NCBI GenBank assembly: GCA_036154955.1
Contig: JAYZWL010000078.1
Span: 96,463 to 160,462, forward strand
Direction of reading: 5' to 3'
DNA: 64,000 bases
Source: Albimonas sp036154955
GTDB lineage: Bacteria > Pseudomonadota > Alphaproteobacteria > Rhodobacterales > Rhodobacteraceae
Under the pieces are notes generated by a model. That model had not been told where the DNA came from and searched no databases. It saw only the letters and a program-made list of their open reading frames with translations. Of this stretch, positions 51,292-59,301 are shown piece after piece. A program made the position numbers and the translations under genes. Within the stretch, counting starts at the first letter, position 1. Every line of letters begins with the position of its first letter.

Positions 51292-51936
51292 ATGCCCCTC
51301 TACCGCCTGCATTATTTCCCGGAATCGGGAAACAGCTACAAGCTCGCCCTCATGCTCTCGCTTTGCGGGCAGGGGTTCGAGCCGGTCTGGACCGACTTCG
51401 CCGCCGGCGTCACCCGCACCCCGGAATGGCGCGCCGCGGTCAACGAGATGGGCGAGATCCCTGTGCTGGAGGAGGACGGAACCCGCCTGACCCAGACCGC
51501 GCCGATCCTGCTGCGGCTGGCCGAGCGGCACGGCCGGCTGGCCGGCCGCGACGAGGCGGAGCGGTTCGAGGTGCTGCGCTGGCTGTTCTGGGACAATCAC
51601 AAGCTGACCGGATACATGGCGCCCTACCGATATCTGCGGGCCTTCACGCCCGACCCCGATCCTCACGATCTGGCCTTCCTGCGCAAGCGGCTGCGCGACG
51701 TGCTGGCGGTGCTGGACCGGCGGATGGAAACGAACGCCTTCGCCATCGGCGAGCGCGCGACGGTCGCGGATGTGTCGATGTCGGGCTACCTGACCTTCGG
51801 GGCGGAGGAGCACGGCTTCGACTTCGCGCGGACCCATCCCGCCGTCGCCGCCTGGCTGGCGCGGGTGGCGGGGCTGGAGGGATGGCGGGCGCCCTATGAC
51901 CTTCTGCCCGGCAAGCGCATGAAACTGCTGGCCTGA
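51292..51936 (+). CDS. Glutathione S-transferase family protein
   Basis: This 214-residue cytosolic enzyme has a GST N-domain (LHYFPESGNSYKLALMLSLCG with Tyr/Ser near the active site, EMGEIPVLEEDGTRLTQTAPILLRLAE with cis-Pro and the Thr-Gln glutathione site) and a helical C-domain (FAIGERATVADVSMSGYLTFGAEEHGFDFARTHPAVAAWL). GGAG lies 9 nt before the ATG. It is controlled, I infer, by the divergent TetR protein. The stop codon is part of the palindrome TGAGAC-GGTC-GTCTCA. Confidence 0.92.
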   Translation: MPLYRLHYFPESGNSYKLALMLSLCGQGFEPVWTDFAAGVTRTPEWRAAVNEMGEIPVLEEDGTRLTQTAPILLRLAERHGRLAGRDEAERFEVLRWLFWDNHKLTGYMAPYRYLRAFTPDPDPHDLAFLRKRLRDVLAVLDRRMETNAFAIGERATVADVSMSGYLTFGAEEHGFDFARTHPAVAAWLARVAGLEGWRAPYDLLPGKRMKLLA

Positions 51937-52003
51937 GACGGTCGTCTCAACCCTGAAACCCGCCCCGCCCGGGCCGGTTCGGGCGGGCGCGAACCAAAGC
52001 GAA

Positions 52004-52058
52004 CGGCCCGCCGCGCCCCCGACCCGCGGCGAAGGCGGGACGGGGGCGAGGCGGGCCG
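52004..52058. terminator. Long hairpin between convergent GST and accC genes
   Basis: The 18-base arms at 52004-52021 (CGGCCCGCCGCGCCCCCG) and 52041-52058 pair at 17 of 18 positions around 19 nt. No T tract is present. It may stop transcription from either side or simply protect 3' ends. Confidence 0.55.
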
Positions 52059-52096
52059 TCGCGGTCGTTCAGGCGGGTCGGCTCAGCGGGGCGGGG

Positions 52097-53443
52097 TCAG
52101 CGGGCGGGGCCGGCCAGCCACTTCTCCAGCCAGTGGATGTCGTAGGTCCCCGCCTGCACGTCCGGATCGCGGGCCAGCGCGTCGAAGAGCGGCAGGGTGG
52201 TGTCGATGCCGTCCACGATCATCTCCGACAGCGCGCGGCGCAGGCGGGCGAGCGCGGTGGGCCGGTCCTCCGCATGCACGATCAGCTTGCCGATCAGGCT
52301 GTCGTAATAGGGCGGGATCCGGTAGCCGCGATAGATGGCGCTGTCCATGCGCACCCCCAGCCCGCCGGGAGCGTGGAAGGCGGTGATCTCACCCGGGCAG
52401 GGGGCGAAGTCGGGCAGGCGCTCGGCGTTCAGGCGACACTCGATGGCGTGGCCCTCGGGCTTGAGCCTGTCCTGCTCCAGCGTCATCGGCAGGCCGGCGG
52501 CCACCCGGATCTGCTCCTTGACCAGATCGACGCGCCAGACGGCTTCGGTCACCGGGTGCTCGACCTGCAGGCGGGTGTTCATTTCGATGAAATAGAACTC
52601 GCCGTTCTCCCACAGGAACTCGATGGTGCCGGCGCCGCGATAGTTCATCGCCGCGATCGCCTCGGCGCAGGTGGCGCCGATGCGGGCCCGGTCGGCGGCC
52701 AGCAGCACGGGCGAGGGGCATTCCTCGAACACCTTCTGGTGGCGGCGCTGCAGCGAGCAGTCGCGTTCCCCCAGATGCACCGCGCGGCCCTTGCCGTCGC
52801 CGAAGACCTGGATCTCGATATGCCGGGGCTGACCGAGATACTTCTCCAGATAGACCGCGTCGTCGCCGAAGGCGGCGCGGGCCTCGGCGCGGGCCGAGGA
52901 GAAGGCGTTGGGCAGTTCGGAGGCGGTGCGCGCCACCTTCATGCCGCGCCCGCCGCCGCCGGCGGAGGCCTTGACCAGCACCGGGAAGCCGATCTCGTTC
53001 CCGACTTCCAGCGCCTCTTCGACCGTGGCGACCGCGCCGTCGGAGCCGGGGACGCAGGGCACGCCCAGCTTCTTCATCGTGTCCTTGGCGGCGATCTTGT
53101 CGCCCATGACCCGGATATGCTCCGCGGTCGGACCGATGAAGGCGAGGCCGTGATCCTCGACGATCTGAACGAAGGTCGCGTTCTCGGACAGGAACCCGTA
53201 GCCGGGATGGATCGCCTCGGCCCCGGTGATCTCGCAGGCCGAGATCAGGGCGGGCATGTTGAGATAGGATTGGGCCGCGGCGGGCGGGCCGATGCACACG
53301 CTTTCGTCGGCCATGCGCACATGCATGGCGTCGGCGTCGGCGGTGGAGTGGACGGCCACCGTGGCGATGCCCATCTCGCGGCAGGCGCGGTGGATGCGCA
53401 GCGCGATCTCGCCGCGGTTGGCGATCAGGACCTTGTTGAACAT
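52097..53443 (-). CDS. accC: Acetyl-CoA carboxylase, biotin carboxylase subunit
   Basis: This 448-residue ATP-grasp enzyme carboxylates biotin on AccB, the first step of fatty acid synthesis. It begins MFNKVLIANRGEIALRIHRACREMGI and has the ATP-binding VKASAGGGGRGMK near 158-170, QRRHQKVFEECPSP near 233-246, and FYFIEMNTRLQVEHPVTE near 282-299 with the metal-binding Glu and catalytic Arg. Length is normal. It is downstream of accB, 39 nt apart, in one operon. Confidence 0.97.
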   Translation of the reverse strand: MFNKVLIANRGEIALRIHRACREMGIATVAVHSTADADAMHVRMADESVCIGPPAAAQSYLNMPALISACEITGAEAIHPGYGFLSENATFVQIVEDHGLAFIGPTAEHIRVMGDKIAAKDTMKKLGVPCVPGSDGAVATVEEALEVGNEIGFPVLVKASAGGGGRGMKVARTASELPNAFSSARAEARAAFGDDAVYLEKYLGQPRHIEIQVFGDGKGRAVHLGERDCSLQRRHQKVFEECPSPVLLAADRARIGATCAEAIAAMNYRGAGTIEFLWENGEFYFIEMNTRLQVEHPVTEAVWRVDLVKEQIRVAAGLPMTLEQDRLKPEGHAIECRLNAERLPDFAPCPGEITAFHAPGGLGVRMDSAIYRGYRIPPYYDSLIGKLIVHAEDRPTALARLRRALSEMIVDGIDTTLPLFDALARDPDVQAGTYDIHWLEKWLAGPAR

Positions 53444-53482
53444 GCGTCTATTCCCGGACCAGGTGGGCGGAGACCCGGCGGG

Positions 53483-53977
53483 TCACTCGATGATCATCAT
53501 CGGCGCGCCGAATTCGACCGGCGAGCCGTCTTCCACGAGAATCCGCTTCACCGTCCCGGCCCGGGGGCTGGGGATCTGGTTCATGGTCTTCATCGCCTCG
53601 ATGATCAGCAGGGTCTGGCCTTCGGCCACCTGGTCGCCGACGCGGACATAGGCGGGCGAGCCGGGCTCGGCCTGCAGGTAGACGGTGCCGACCATCGGCG
53701 AGGCGACGGCGCCCGGATGGCGGGCCAGCGCGTCGGCCACGTCGCCGGCGGCGGGTTCGGCGGGGGCGGGGGCCGCGGCGGCCGGCGCGGGGGCGGCGGC
53801 GTGGACGGCGGGCGCGGGGGCGGCGACCGGCGCGGGCAGGGCGCGGGTCACGCGCACGCGCAGCTGGTCGTCCTCGCCGTATTCGCGGGCCACCTCGATC
53901 TCGCTGAGCTCGGTTTCCCGAAGCAGCTCGGCGAGTTGGCGGATGAAGGCGATGTCGGCGTCGTGATGCTTGGTCAT
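53483..53977 (-). CDS. accB: Acetyl-CoA carboxylase biotin carboxyl carrier protein
   Basis: This 164-residue protein carries biotin on Lys130 in EAMKTMN. It has the helical N-terminal part (DIAFIRQLAELLRETELSEIEV), an Ala/Pro linker (about residues 50-80), and the biotinyl domain with the thumb-like insert SPMVGTVYLQAEPGSPAYV and a C-terminal FGAPMMIIE. It transfers carboxylate to acetyl-CoA. In many Rhodobacterales aroQ lies upstream; here the next upstream gene is dsbA-like, 209 nt away. Confidence 0.95.
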   Translation of the reverse strand: MTKHHDADIAFIRQLAELLRETELSEIEVAREYGEDDQLRVRVTRALPAPVAAPAPAVHAAAPAPAAAAPAPAEPAAGDVADALARHPGAVASPMVGTVYLQAEPGSPAYVRVGDQVAEGQTLLIIEAMKTMNQIPSPRAGTVKRILVEDGSPVEFGAPMMIIE

Positions 53978-54186
53978 TCGGGGTCGCTGCTCTTGCGAGG
54001 CCTGACGGTCGCGGCCGATCTGACGGCGCGGGGCCCCCGGGTGCGTCAACGGGGCGTTTACACGCCTGAAGGGGGCGTTGCCAAGGGGCAAGCGGCGCGG
54101 GGGCGGAGGGGCGCGCGCGGGTTTCCCCGCGCAGCCCTCTCCGCCCCCCGCAGGCCCCGGCGGCCCCCGCAGGCGGCCCCCGCCGC

Positions 54187-55017
54187 TCAGTCCTTGCGGG
54201 CGCGGGTGTCGGCCACGGTTTCGCGCAGCCGGTCCAGGGGCACGTAGCCGCGGACGATGGTGTCGCCGATCACGAAGGTGGGCGTGCCCTCGATCTTGAG
54301 CACCTTGGCCAGCGAATAGGTCGCCTCGATGGCGCGCCGGATGTCCTCGTCCTCCGCGTCGGTCTTGAGCTGGGCGATGTCGAGCCCGGCCTCGCCGGCC
54401 AGCGCCCAGACGTCCTCGTCCGACAGGCCGCCGCGATGGTTCATCAGCGCGTCGTTGAAGGCCATGTAGCGCTTGCCGTCGTCCTGGGCCCGGGCCGCGA
54501 GCGCGGCGCGCGCGGCGGTGACCGAGCTGGGGCCGAGGATCGGGAACTCCTTGACCACGTAGCGCAGGCCGGGGTCGGTCTCGACCAGCTTGCGCACGTC
54601 GTCATGGGCCTTCTTGCAGTAGCCGCAGTTGTAATCGAGGAATTCGACCACGGTGACGTCGCCCTGCGGGTTGCCGGCGACATGGGAATAGCCGTCGTCG
54701 AAGATGGCGGCGGCGTTGCGGGCGATCAGGTCGCGGCCCTCGGATTCGGCCGCGTCGCGGCGCCGCTCCTCCAGCACCTGGATCGCCTCCATGATCACTT
54801 CGGGATTGTCGAGCAGATAGGCCCGGATCTCGGCGCGCAGGGCGGCGCGGTCCTCGGGGGCGAGATCGCCGCCGGGCGCGGACAGCGGCTGGGCCGGCGC
54901 CGTGGCCGTCATCGCCGCGAGAAGCGCCAGCGCAGGGGCCGCGGCGCGGGCGAGGCGGCGCAGCGGGCGGGCCCGGGCTGCAAGGGGCCGGGCGGCGGGG
55001 GGCTGGGTCGCGGTCAT
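54187..55017 (-). CDS. DsbA family thiol-disulfide protein
   Basis: This 276-residue periplasmic protein has an N-terminal signal (hydrophobic APALALLAAMTATAPAQ near 27-43) after a basic stretch. The active site is CGYC at residues 131-134 in VEFLDYNCGYCKKAH, and cis-Pro is in EGTPTFVIGD. Like BcsI/DsbG-type proteins of this clade it has a ~75-residue helical region before the thioredoxin domain (EDRAALRAEIRAYLLDNPEVIMEAI), as in ScsC-like proteins, which can mediate oligomers. It oxidises or isomerises periplasmic disulfides. It lies downstream of the M48 gene. Confidence 0.9.
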   Translation of the reverse strand: MTATQPPAARPLAARARPLRRLARAAAPALALLAAMTATAPAQPLSAPGGDLAPEDRAALRAEIRAYLLDNPEVIMEAIQVLEERRRDAAESEGRDLIARNAAAIFDDGYSHVAGNPQGDVTVVEFLDYNCGYCKKAHDDVRKLVETDPGLRYVVKEFPILGPSSVTAARAALAARAQDDGKRYMAFNDALMNHRGGLSDEDVWALAGEAGLDIAQLKTDAEDEDIRRAIEATYSLAKVLKIEGTPTFVIGDTIVRGYVPLDRLRETVADTRARKD

Positions 55018-55129
55018 CCGGGTCGGGTCTCCGTCAAGAGGGGCGGGCAAGAGGGGCGGGCAAGAAGGCGGCGGGGGGCGCCCTGCGGGGCATGAAGCGA
55101 AACTCGGCGGGCCGGACGCGGGGCGCGGG

Positions 55130-56533
55130 TCATTTATACGCCGCCTCCACGCTGGCCACGATGTCGTCGGCGCGCAGCCATTCCGGGCCGCCATGGGGCA
55201 GCAGGCCCTTGGCGCGCTCGGCCATGCGGCGGGCGTCGCGGCCCTGGCCGGTCATCGCCAGCCGCTCCGCGGTGACCAGCGCCGCGCGGCCCTCCTGCCC
55301 GGTGCGGGCGTAGGCGAAGGCCAGGTCGCGCAGCAGCCCCGGGTCGCCGCCGTCGGATTCGCGCCGCCCCCGCTCCAGCGCGTCCAGCGCCTCGCGGTCG
55401 GTCCCGGGCGTGCCGACCGACAGAAGCGCCCGGCCCAGCCCGCCGAGGATCAGCGGCTCGTCCGGGGCCAGCGCCACCGCGCGGCGATAGGGGGCGACGG
55501 CGGCCTGTCCGCGGCCGTTCTCCAGCAGGATCTGGCCCTTGAGCTCCTCGTAATAGGCGTCGTTCGGCCGGATCGCGAGCAGCCGGTCCGCCTCCTCCAC
55601 CGCCTTGTCGGACTGGCCGGAGCGGTGCAGGGCCACGGCCCGGCGCAGGGTGGTCAGCTCCGACCGGTCGTCGGGCGAAAGCCGGCTGAGCGTTGCGCCG
55701 GGCGTGTCGATGAAGGCGTCGAGCTTGGCCTTCATCCGGTCGGTCCAGTAGATCAGGTCCCGATCCGAGCCCTTGCCCAGATAGGGCGACTGCTTCGCCC
55801 GCCGCTCCAGCGCCGAAAGCCGTTCGGCCGAGACCGGGTGGGTCAGCGTGTAGGGGTCGCGGTAGCGGTCGGAGAACACCTCCTGCCCGCGGAAGCTTTC
55901 CAGCACGCTCAGCGTGCCGGTGGGGTCGATGCCCGCGCGCTCCAGGAAGGTCAGCCCGGCCTGGTCGGCCGACGCCTCCTGCGAGCGGGAGAAGGCGAGG
56001 AAGGCGCGGCTGACCGCGCCCTGTCCGCCGACGGCGAGCCCCGCGCCGGCCCCGGCCACGGAGGACGCGCCGCTGGCCCCCGCCGCCGCCGCGGCCGCGA
56101 TGCCGAGGATCATGGCGGCGAGCGCCGGGCCCTGGAGGTTGTTCATCGCGATCTCGCGCCGGGCGAGGTGGCCGCCCACGATATGTCCCGTCTCGTGCGC
56201 CATCACCCCGCGCAGCTCGTCCGGGGAGGAGAACTTGCGCAGCATCCCGGTGGAGAACACCATGTTCAGCCCGCCGAACACGAAGGCGTTGGGGTCGGGC
56301 TGGTCGATGATCATGATGTTGACGCTGTCGGGCGCGATGCCGGCGGCGCGGAAGATCGGGTCGGAGAGGCGATGCAGCACATGCTCGATCTCCGCGTCGC
56401 GCACGAAGCCGGCGGCGGAGGCGGGCAGGGGGACGGCCAGCGCCGCGGCCAGCGCCAGCGCCCGCGGGGCGGCGCGCAGCAGGGCGCCGGGGACGCGGGG
56501 CAGGGCGGCGCGGAGGGCGGTTCGCAGGGTCAC
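55130..56533 (-). CDS. M48 family metalloprotease with TPR region (BepA-like)
   Basis: About 467 residues, periplasmic or membrane-associated. It starts at GTG 56533, giving a signal peptide (ALALAAALAVPLPASAAG). The peptidase has HETGH at 113-117 (HExxH) and ASADQAGLTFLERAG, where the Glu/Asp completes the zinc site. From about 300 on are TPR-like repeats (YYEELKGQILLENGRGQAAVAPYRRAVALAPDEPLILGGLGRALLSVG). This is the BepA/YfgC layout: quality control of outer membrane proteins. Followed by dsbA-like on the same strand, consistent with shared work on envelope proteins. Confidence 0.9.
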   Translation of the reverse strand: MTLRTALRAALPRVPGALLRAAPRALALAAALAVPLPASAAGFVRDAEIEHVLHRLSDPIFRAAGIAPDSVNIMIIDQPDPNAFVFGGLNMVFSTGMLRKFSSPDELRGVMAHETGHIVGGHLARREIAMNNLQGPALAAMILGIAAAAAAGASGASSVAGAGAGLAVGGQGAVSRAFLAFSRSQEASADQAGLTFLERAGIDPTGTLSVLESFRGQEVFSDRYRDPYTLTHPVSAERLSALERRAKQSPYLGKGSDRDLIYWTDRMKAKLDAFIDTPGATLSRLSPDDRSELTTLRRAVALHRSGQSDKAVEEADRLLAIRPNDAYYEELKGQILLENGRGQAAVAPYRRAVALAPDEPLILGGLGRALLSVGTPGTDREALDALERGRRESDGGDPGLLRDLAFAYARTGQEGRAALVTAERLAMTGQGRDARRMAERAKGLLPHGGPEWLRADDIVASVEAAYK

Positions 56534-56792
56534 GGGCGTTGTTCCGGCTCGGTTCTCGCAGGTCGCAGGTCGCGCGGCGCGGGCCCCGCGTGAAGGGCCC
56601 GGCGGGAAAGTGAGCGTCCGGGACCGGGAGCGCAAGCCCCGGACCGAAAGGGCGACGCGGCCCCGGCGACCCGCGCGGCGTCTCGCCCGCCGGGCGCGTC
56701 GACCCTCCGCCGCCGCGCCGCTCCGCCGGCTTGACCGCGCGCGCCCGAACCCCGAGGGTCCGCGCTTCGGACCCCGATAGGAGCCTCTCCGG

Positions 56793-57941
56793 ATGAAAAC
56801 TTCAAGGCGCGGCGCCGTCGATCCTTTCATCGTGATGGACGTGATGGAGGCCGCGCGCGCGGCCGAGGCCGCCGGCCGGGACATCATCCACATGGAGGTC
56901 GGCCAGCCCTCCGCCCCCGCGCCCCGCCGGGCGCTGGAAGCCGCCGCCGCCGCGATGCGGGCGGGGCCGATGGGCTACACGGTGGCGCTCGGCCTGCCGG
57001 AGCTGCGCGAGGGGATCGCGGACCTTTATCGCCGCCGGCACGGGCTGTCGCTGGATCCGCGGCGGGTGGTGGTGACGGCCGGGTCGTCCGGCGCCTTCAC
57101 CCTGGCCTTCCTCGCCGCGCTGGAGGCGGGCGGGCGCATGGCGCTGGGGGATCCGAGCTATCCGTCCTACCGCAACATCCTCAAGGCGCTCGGCGTCGAG
57201 ACCCTGCGGATCGAGACCGGGGAGGCCGACCGCTGGCAGCCCACGGCGGCCGCGCTCGCCGCGCCGGAGCTGCCGGATTGGCAGGCGCTGCTGGTCGCCT
57301 CCCCCGCCAACCCGACCGGCGCCATGCTGGACCGGGCTCGGCTGGCGGAGCTGTCGGCCGCCTGCCGGGCGCGCGGGGCCTGGCTGATCTCCGACGAGAT
57401 CTATCACGGCCTGACCTACGGCGCGCCCGCGGTCACGGCGCTGGAGGTGGACGACGACGCCATCGTCATCAACTCCTTCTCCAAATACTGGTCGATGACC
57501 GGTTGGCGGATCGGCTGGATGGTGGTGCCCGACGCGATGGTGCGCATGGTGGAGCGGCTGGCGCAGAACCTGTTCATCTGCCCGCCCCATATCAGCCAGG
57601 TGGCGGCGCTGGCGGCGCTGGGGGCCGAGGAGGACTGCGAGGCGAATCGCGCGGTCTACGCGCGCAACCGGGAGTTGCTGATGGAGGCGTTGCCCCGCGC
57701 GGGCTTCGCGCGGCTCGCGCCGCCGGACGGCGCCTTCTATCTTTACGCCGACGTCTCCGACCGCACCGACGACAGCCGCGCCTTCTGCGCGAGGATGCTG
57801 GCCGAGGCGGGAGTGGCGGCGACGCCCGGCGTGGACTTCGACCCGGTGCGCGGAGACAAAACCGTGCGTTTCAGCTTCGCGAGGTCGGAATCGGAAATGA
57901 TCGAGGGCGCGCGCCGGCTGCGCGACTGGTCAGGGCGCTGA
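56793..57941 (+). CDS. PLP-dependent class I/II aminotransferase
   Basis: This 382-residue cytosolic enzyme has AGGAG 9 nt before its ATG. It is a fold-type I aminotransferase: VVVTAGSSGAFTLAFLAAL near 90-108, the substrate/PLP segment ALLVASPANPTGAML near 168-182, ISDEIYHGLTYG near 200-211, and the PLP lysine Lys231 in INSFSKYWSMTGWRIGWMV. The conserved Arg near the end binds the substrate carboxylate. The amino acid specificity is unknown. Divergent from the M48 gene. Confidence 0.92.
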   Translation: MKTSRRGAVDPFIVMDVMEAARAAEAAGRDIIHMEVGQPSAPAPRRALEAAAAAMRAGPMGYTVALGLPELREGIADLYRRRHGLSLDPRRVVVTAGSSGAFTLAFLAALEAGGRMALGDPSYPSYRNILKALGVETLRIETGEADRWQPTAAALAAPELPDWQALLVASPANPTGAMLDRARLAELSAACRARGAWLISDEIYHGLTYGAPAVTALEVDDDAIVINSFSKYWSMTGWRIGWMVVPDAMVRMVERLAQNLFICPPHISQVAALAALGAEEDCEANRAVYARNRELLMEALPRAGFARLAPPDGAFYLYADVSDRTDDSRAFCARMLAEAGVAATPGVDFDPVRGDKTVRFSFARSESEMIEGARRLRDWSGR

Positions 57942-58165
57942 GGGTTTTCCCCCAATGGAAGAAAGGAAAACATACGGTTCCGGAGCGATGTTGCGGCACG
58001 GAATTTCCTTAGCCGAATGTGAACACCGCTGTTCCCATCCCCGATGAATCGGGTTATAAGCAACCCAGAACGAGATTGACGGGGTGACTCGGGTTCGCCG
58101 TCCGCTGATTAGGGCGGGCTCCAATGTCTCGGAGTTGGGGAAACGTAGACGAGGAGTATAGGTCG
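57942..58165. promoter_or_regulatory. Unusually AT-rich leader of the VPLPA protein gene
   Basis: This 224-bp stretch is clearly lower in GC than its surroundings and contains a short inverted repeat GAACA-CCGC-TGTTC (58021-58034) and GTTATAAGCAACC near 58053. TTGACGGG near 58076 may be part of a -35 element but no good -10 is at the right distance. It probably contains the promoter of the downstream secreted protein. Confidence 0.5.
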
Positions 58166-58798
58166 ATGATGAAGACCTTGATTGCGGCAGGCGTCCTGTC
58201 CGGCATGACGGCCACGGCCGCGCTGGCTGCGCCGATGTCCTACACTGTGGGTGATTCTTTCTCTGGCGGGACCTTCCCCACCAGCGGCGCCTTCACCGTC
58301 GACAAGTTCGACATCAGCTACGGCGACCTGATCTCCGCCACGTATCTGATCACCTTCGGCGTCGACTCGACCGGCACCGTGCAGAATCAGTCCGGCGCGA
58401 CGGGGACCTACACCTTCTCGCTGAACACGTTCGTGAATTTCTCCGGCCTCTACTCGGAGTTCATCCCGGACAGCGAGTCGGAGACCTACAACATCGCGTC
58501 CGGCGCGACCGAGAACGTGAGCGTGTCCTACGCGGACAGCCGCACCGGCGGGATCGCCGTTCTGGACGCCGAAGGCCCGGGCACCTTCTCGCTGAACTAC
58601 AGCCTGTCCGGTTCCGCCGGCGCCTCCGGTCCGACCCCGTTCGTCTTCACCTCGACCGGCTCGACCACGAACGTCGATCTGTTGGTGACCTACGTCTACA
58701 ACGTCGACACCCCGGAAGTGCCGCTGCCGGCCGCCCTTCCGCTGCTCGGCGGTAGCCTGGCGCTGATGGGCTTCGTCGCCCGCCGTCGCCGCGGCTGA
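58166..58798 (+). CDS. Secreted protein with VPLPA-CTERM sorting signal
   Basis: This 210-residue protein has GAGGAG 9 nt before the first of two ATGs and a signal peptide (LIAAGVLSGMTATAALA). The body is Ser/Thr/Gly-rich beta sequence with no known domain. The C-terminus reads VPLPAALPLLGGSLALMGFV then RRRRG, the VPLPA-CTERM signal recognised by exosortase XrtD-type systems in Rhodobacterales. Function unknown, likely an envelope or matrix protein. It has its own leader and a strong terminator, so it is monocistronic. Confidence 0.88.
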   Translation: MMKTLIAAGVLSGMTATAALAAPMSYTVGDSFSGGTFPTSGAFTVDKFDISYGDLISATYLITFGVDSTGTVQNQSGATGTYTFSLNTFVNFSGLYSEFIPDSESETYNIASGATENVSVSYADSRTGGIAVLDAEGPGTFSLNYSLSGSAGASGPTPFVFTSTGSTTNVDLLVTYVYNVDTPEVPLPAALPLLGGSLALMGFVARRRRG

Positions 58799-58823
58799 GA
58801 CCTTCACGGTCCATTCTGAAATC

Positions 58824-58850
58824 GGGCGGCCTTCGGGCCGCCCTTTTTCG
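58824..58850 (+). terminator. Intrinsic terminator after VPLPA protein gene
   Basis: GGGCGGCC pairs with GGCCGCCC around a TTCG tetraloop (58824-58843), then TTTTTCG. Confidence 0.95.
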
Positions 58851-59301
58851 TTTCGGGATCCGCTCCGGCGCTTTCCGGGCCGACGCCCTCGCCTTCGATC
58901 GATCCTCGCCTTCGATCGCATCGCCCAAGCGCTTCGCCGGCGGGAGAGCCGGACAGCCGGCCGGAGCCGCGCGTCTGTCCGAAGGATAGGGTCGCATTCG
59001 GCGGCGCCGCAGACCGTAGCGCAGAGAGCGTATCCCTGAGGCGCGCGGCGTGCGGGCGAGGAGCGCCGGTCGCTCCGACGCGGCGGCTCTTCACTCCATC
59101 CGTCATGCGGGCGCGTGAACGTCTCGAACTGCGTCGCGCGGGTTTGCGGGGGTGCGGCGAGACCGTGTCCGCGCCCGCGATCCATCGACCGGATGCGCCC
59201 GCCGCATCGCGCCGGACACAATGGAAAAGGCCCCGGAAGCGATCCGGGGCCTTTCCTGTTTCGGCGGTCCGACGGTCGCTCGACGCGACGCGCGGGCAGG
59301 G
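58851..59301. other. Spacer between VPLPA gene and rne, convergent
   Basis: 450 bp. It contains the rne terminator (59225-59254, minus) and a 15-base direct repeat CCTCGCCTTCGATCG (two copies near 58888-58920). Open frames here have no recognisable product. Confidence 0.5.
59225..59254 (-). terminator. Intrinsic terminator after rne
   Basis: Read on the minus strand, GGCCCCGGA pairs with TCCGGGGCC around TCGCT, then TTTTCC. It lies about 50 nt past the rne stop. Confidence 0.88.

Noticed and set aside
58021..58034. GAACACCGCTGTTC as a LexA box
   Set aside because: Alphaproteobacterial LexA sites are GTTC-N7-GTTC direct repeats; this is an inverted repeat with six bases between, and the gene is not an SOS gene.
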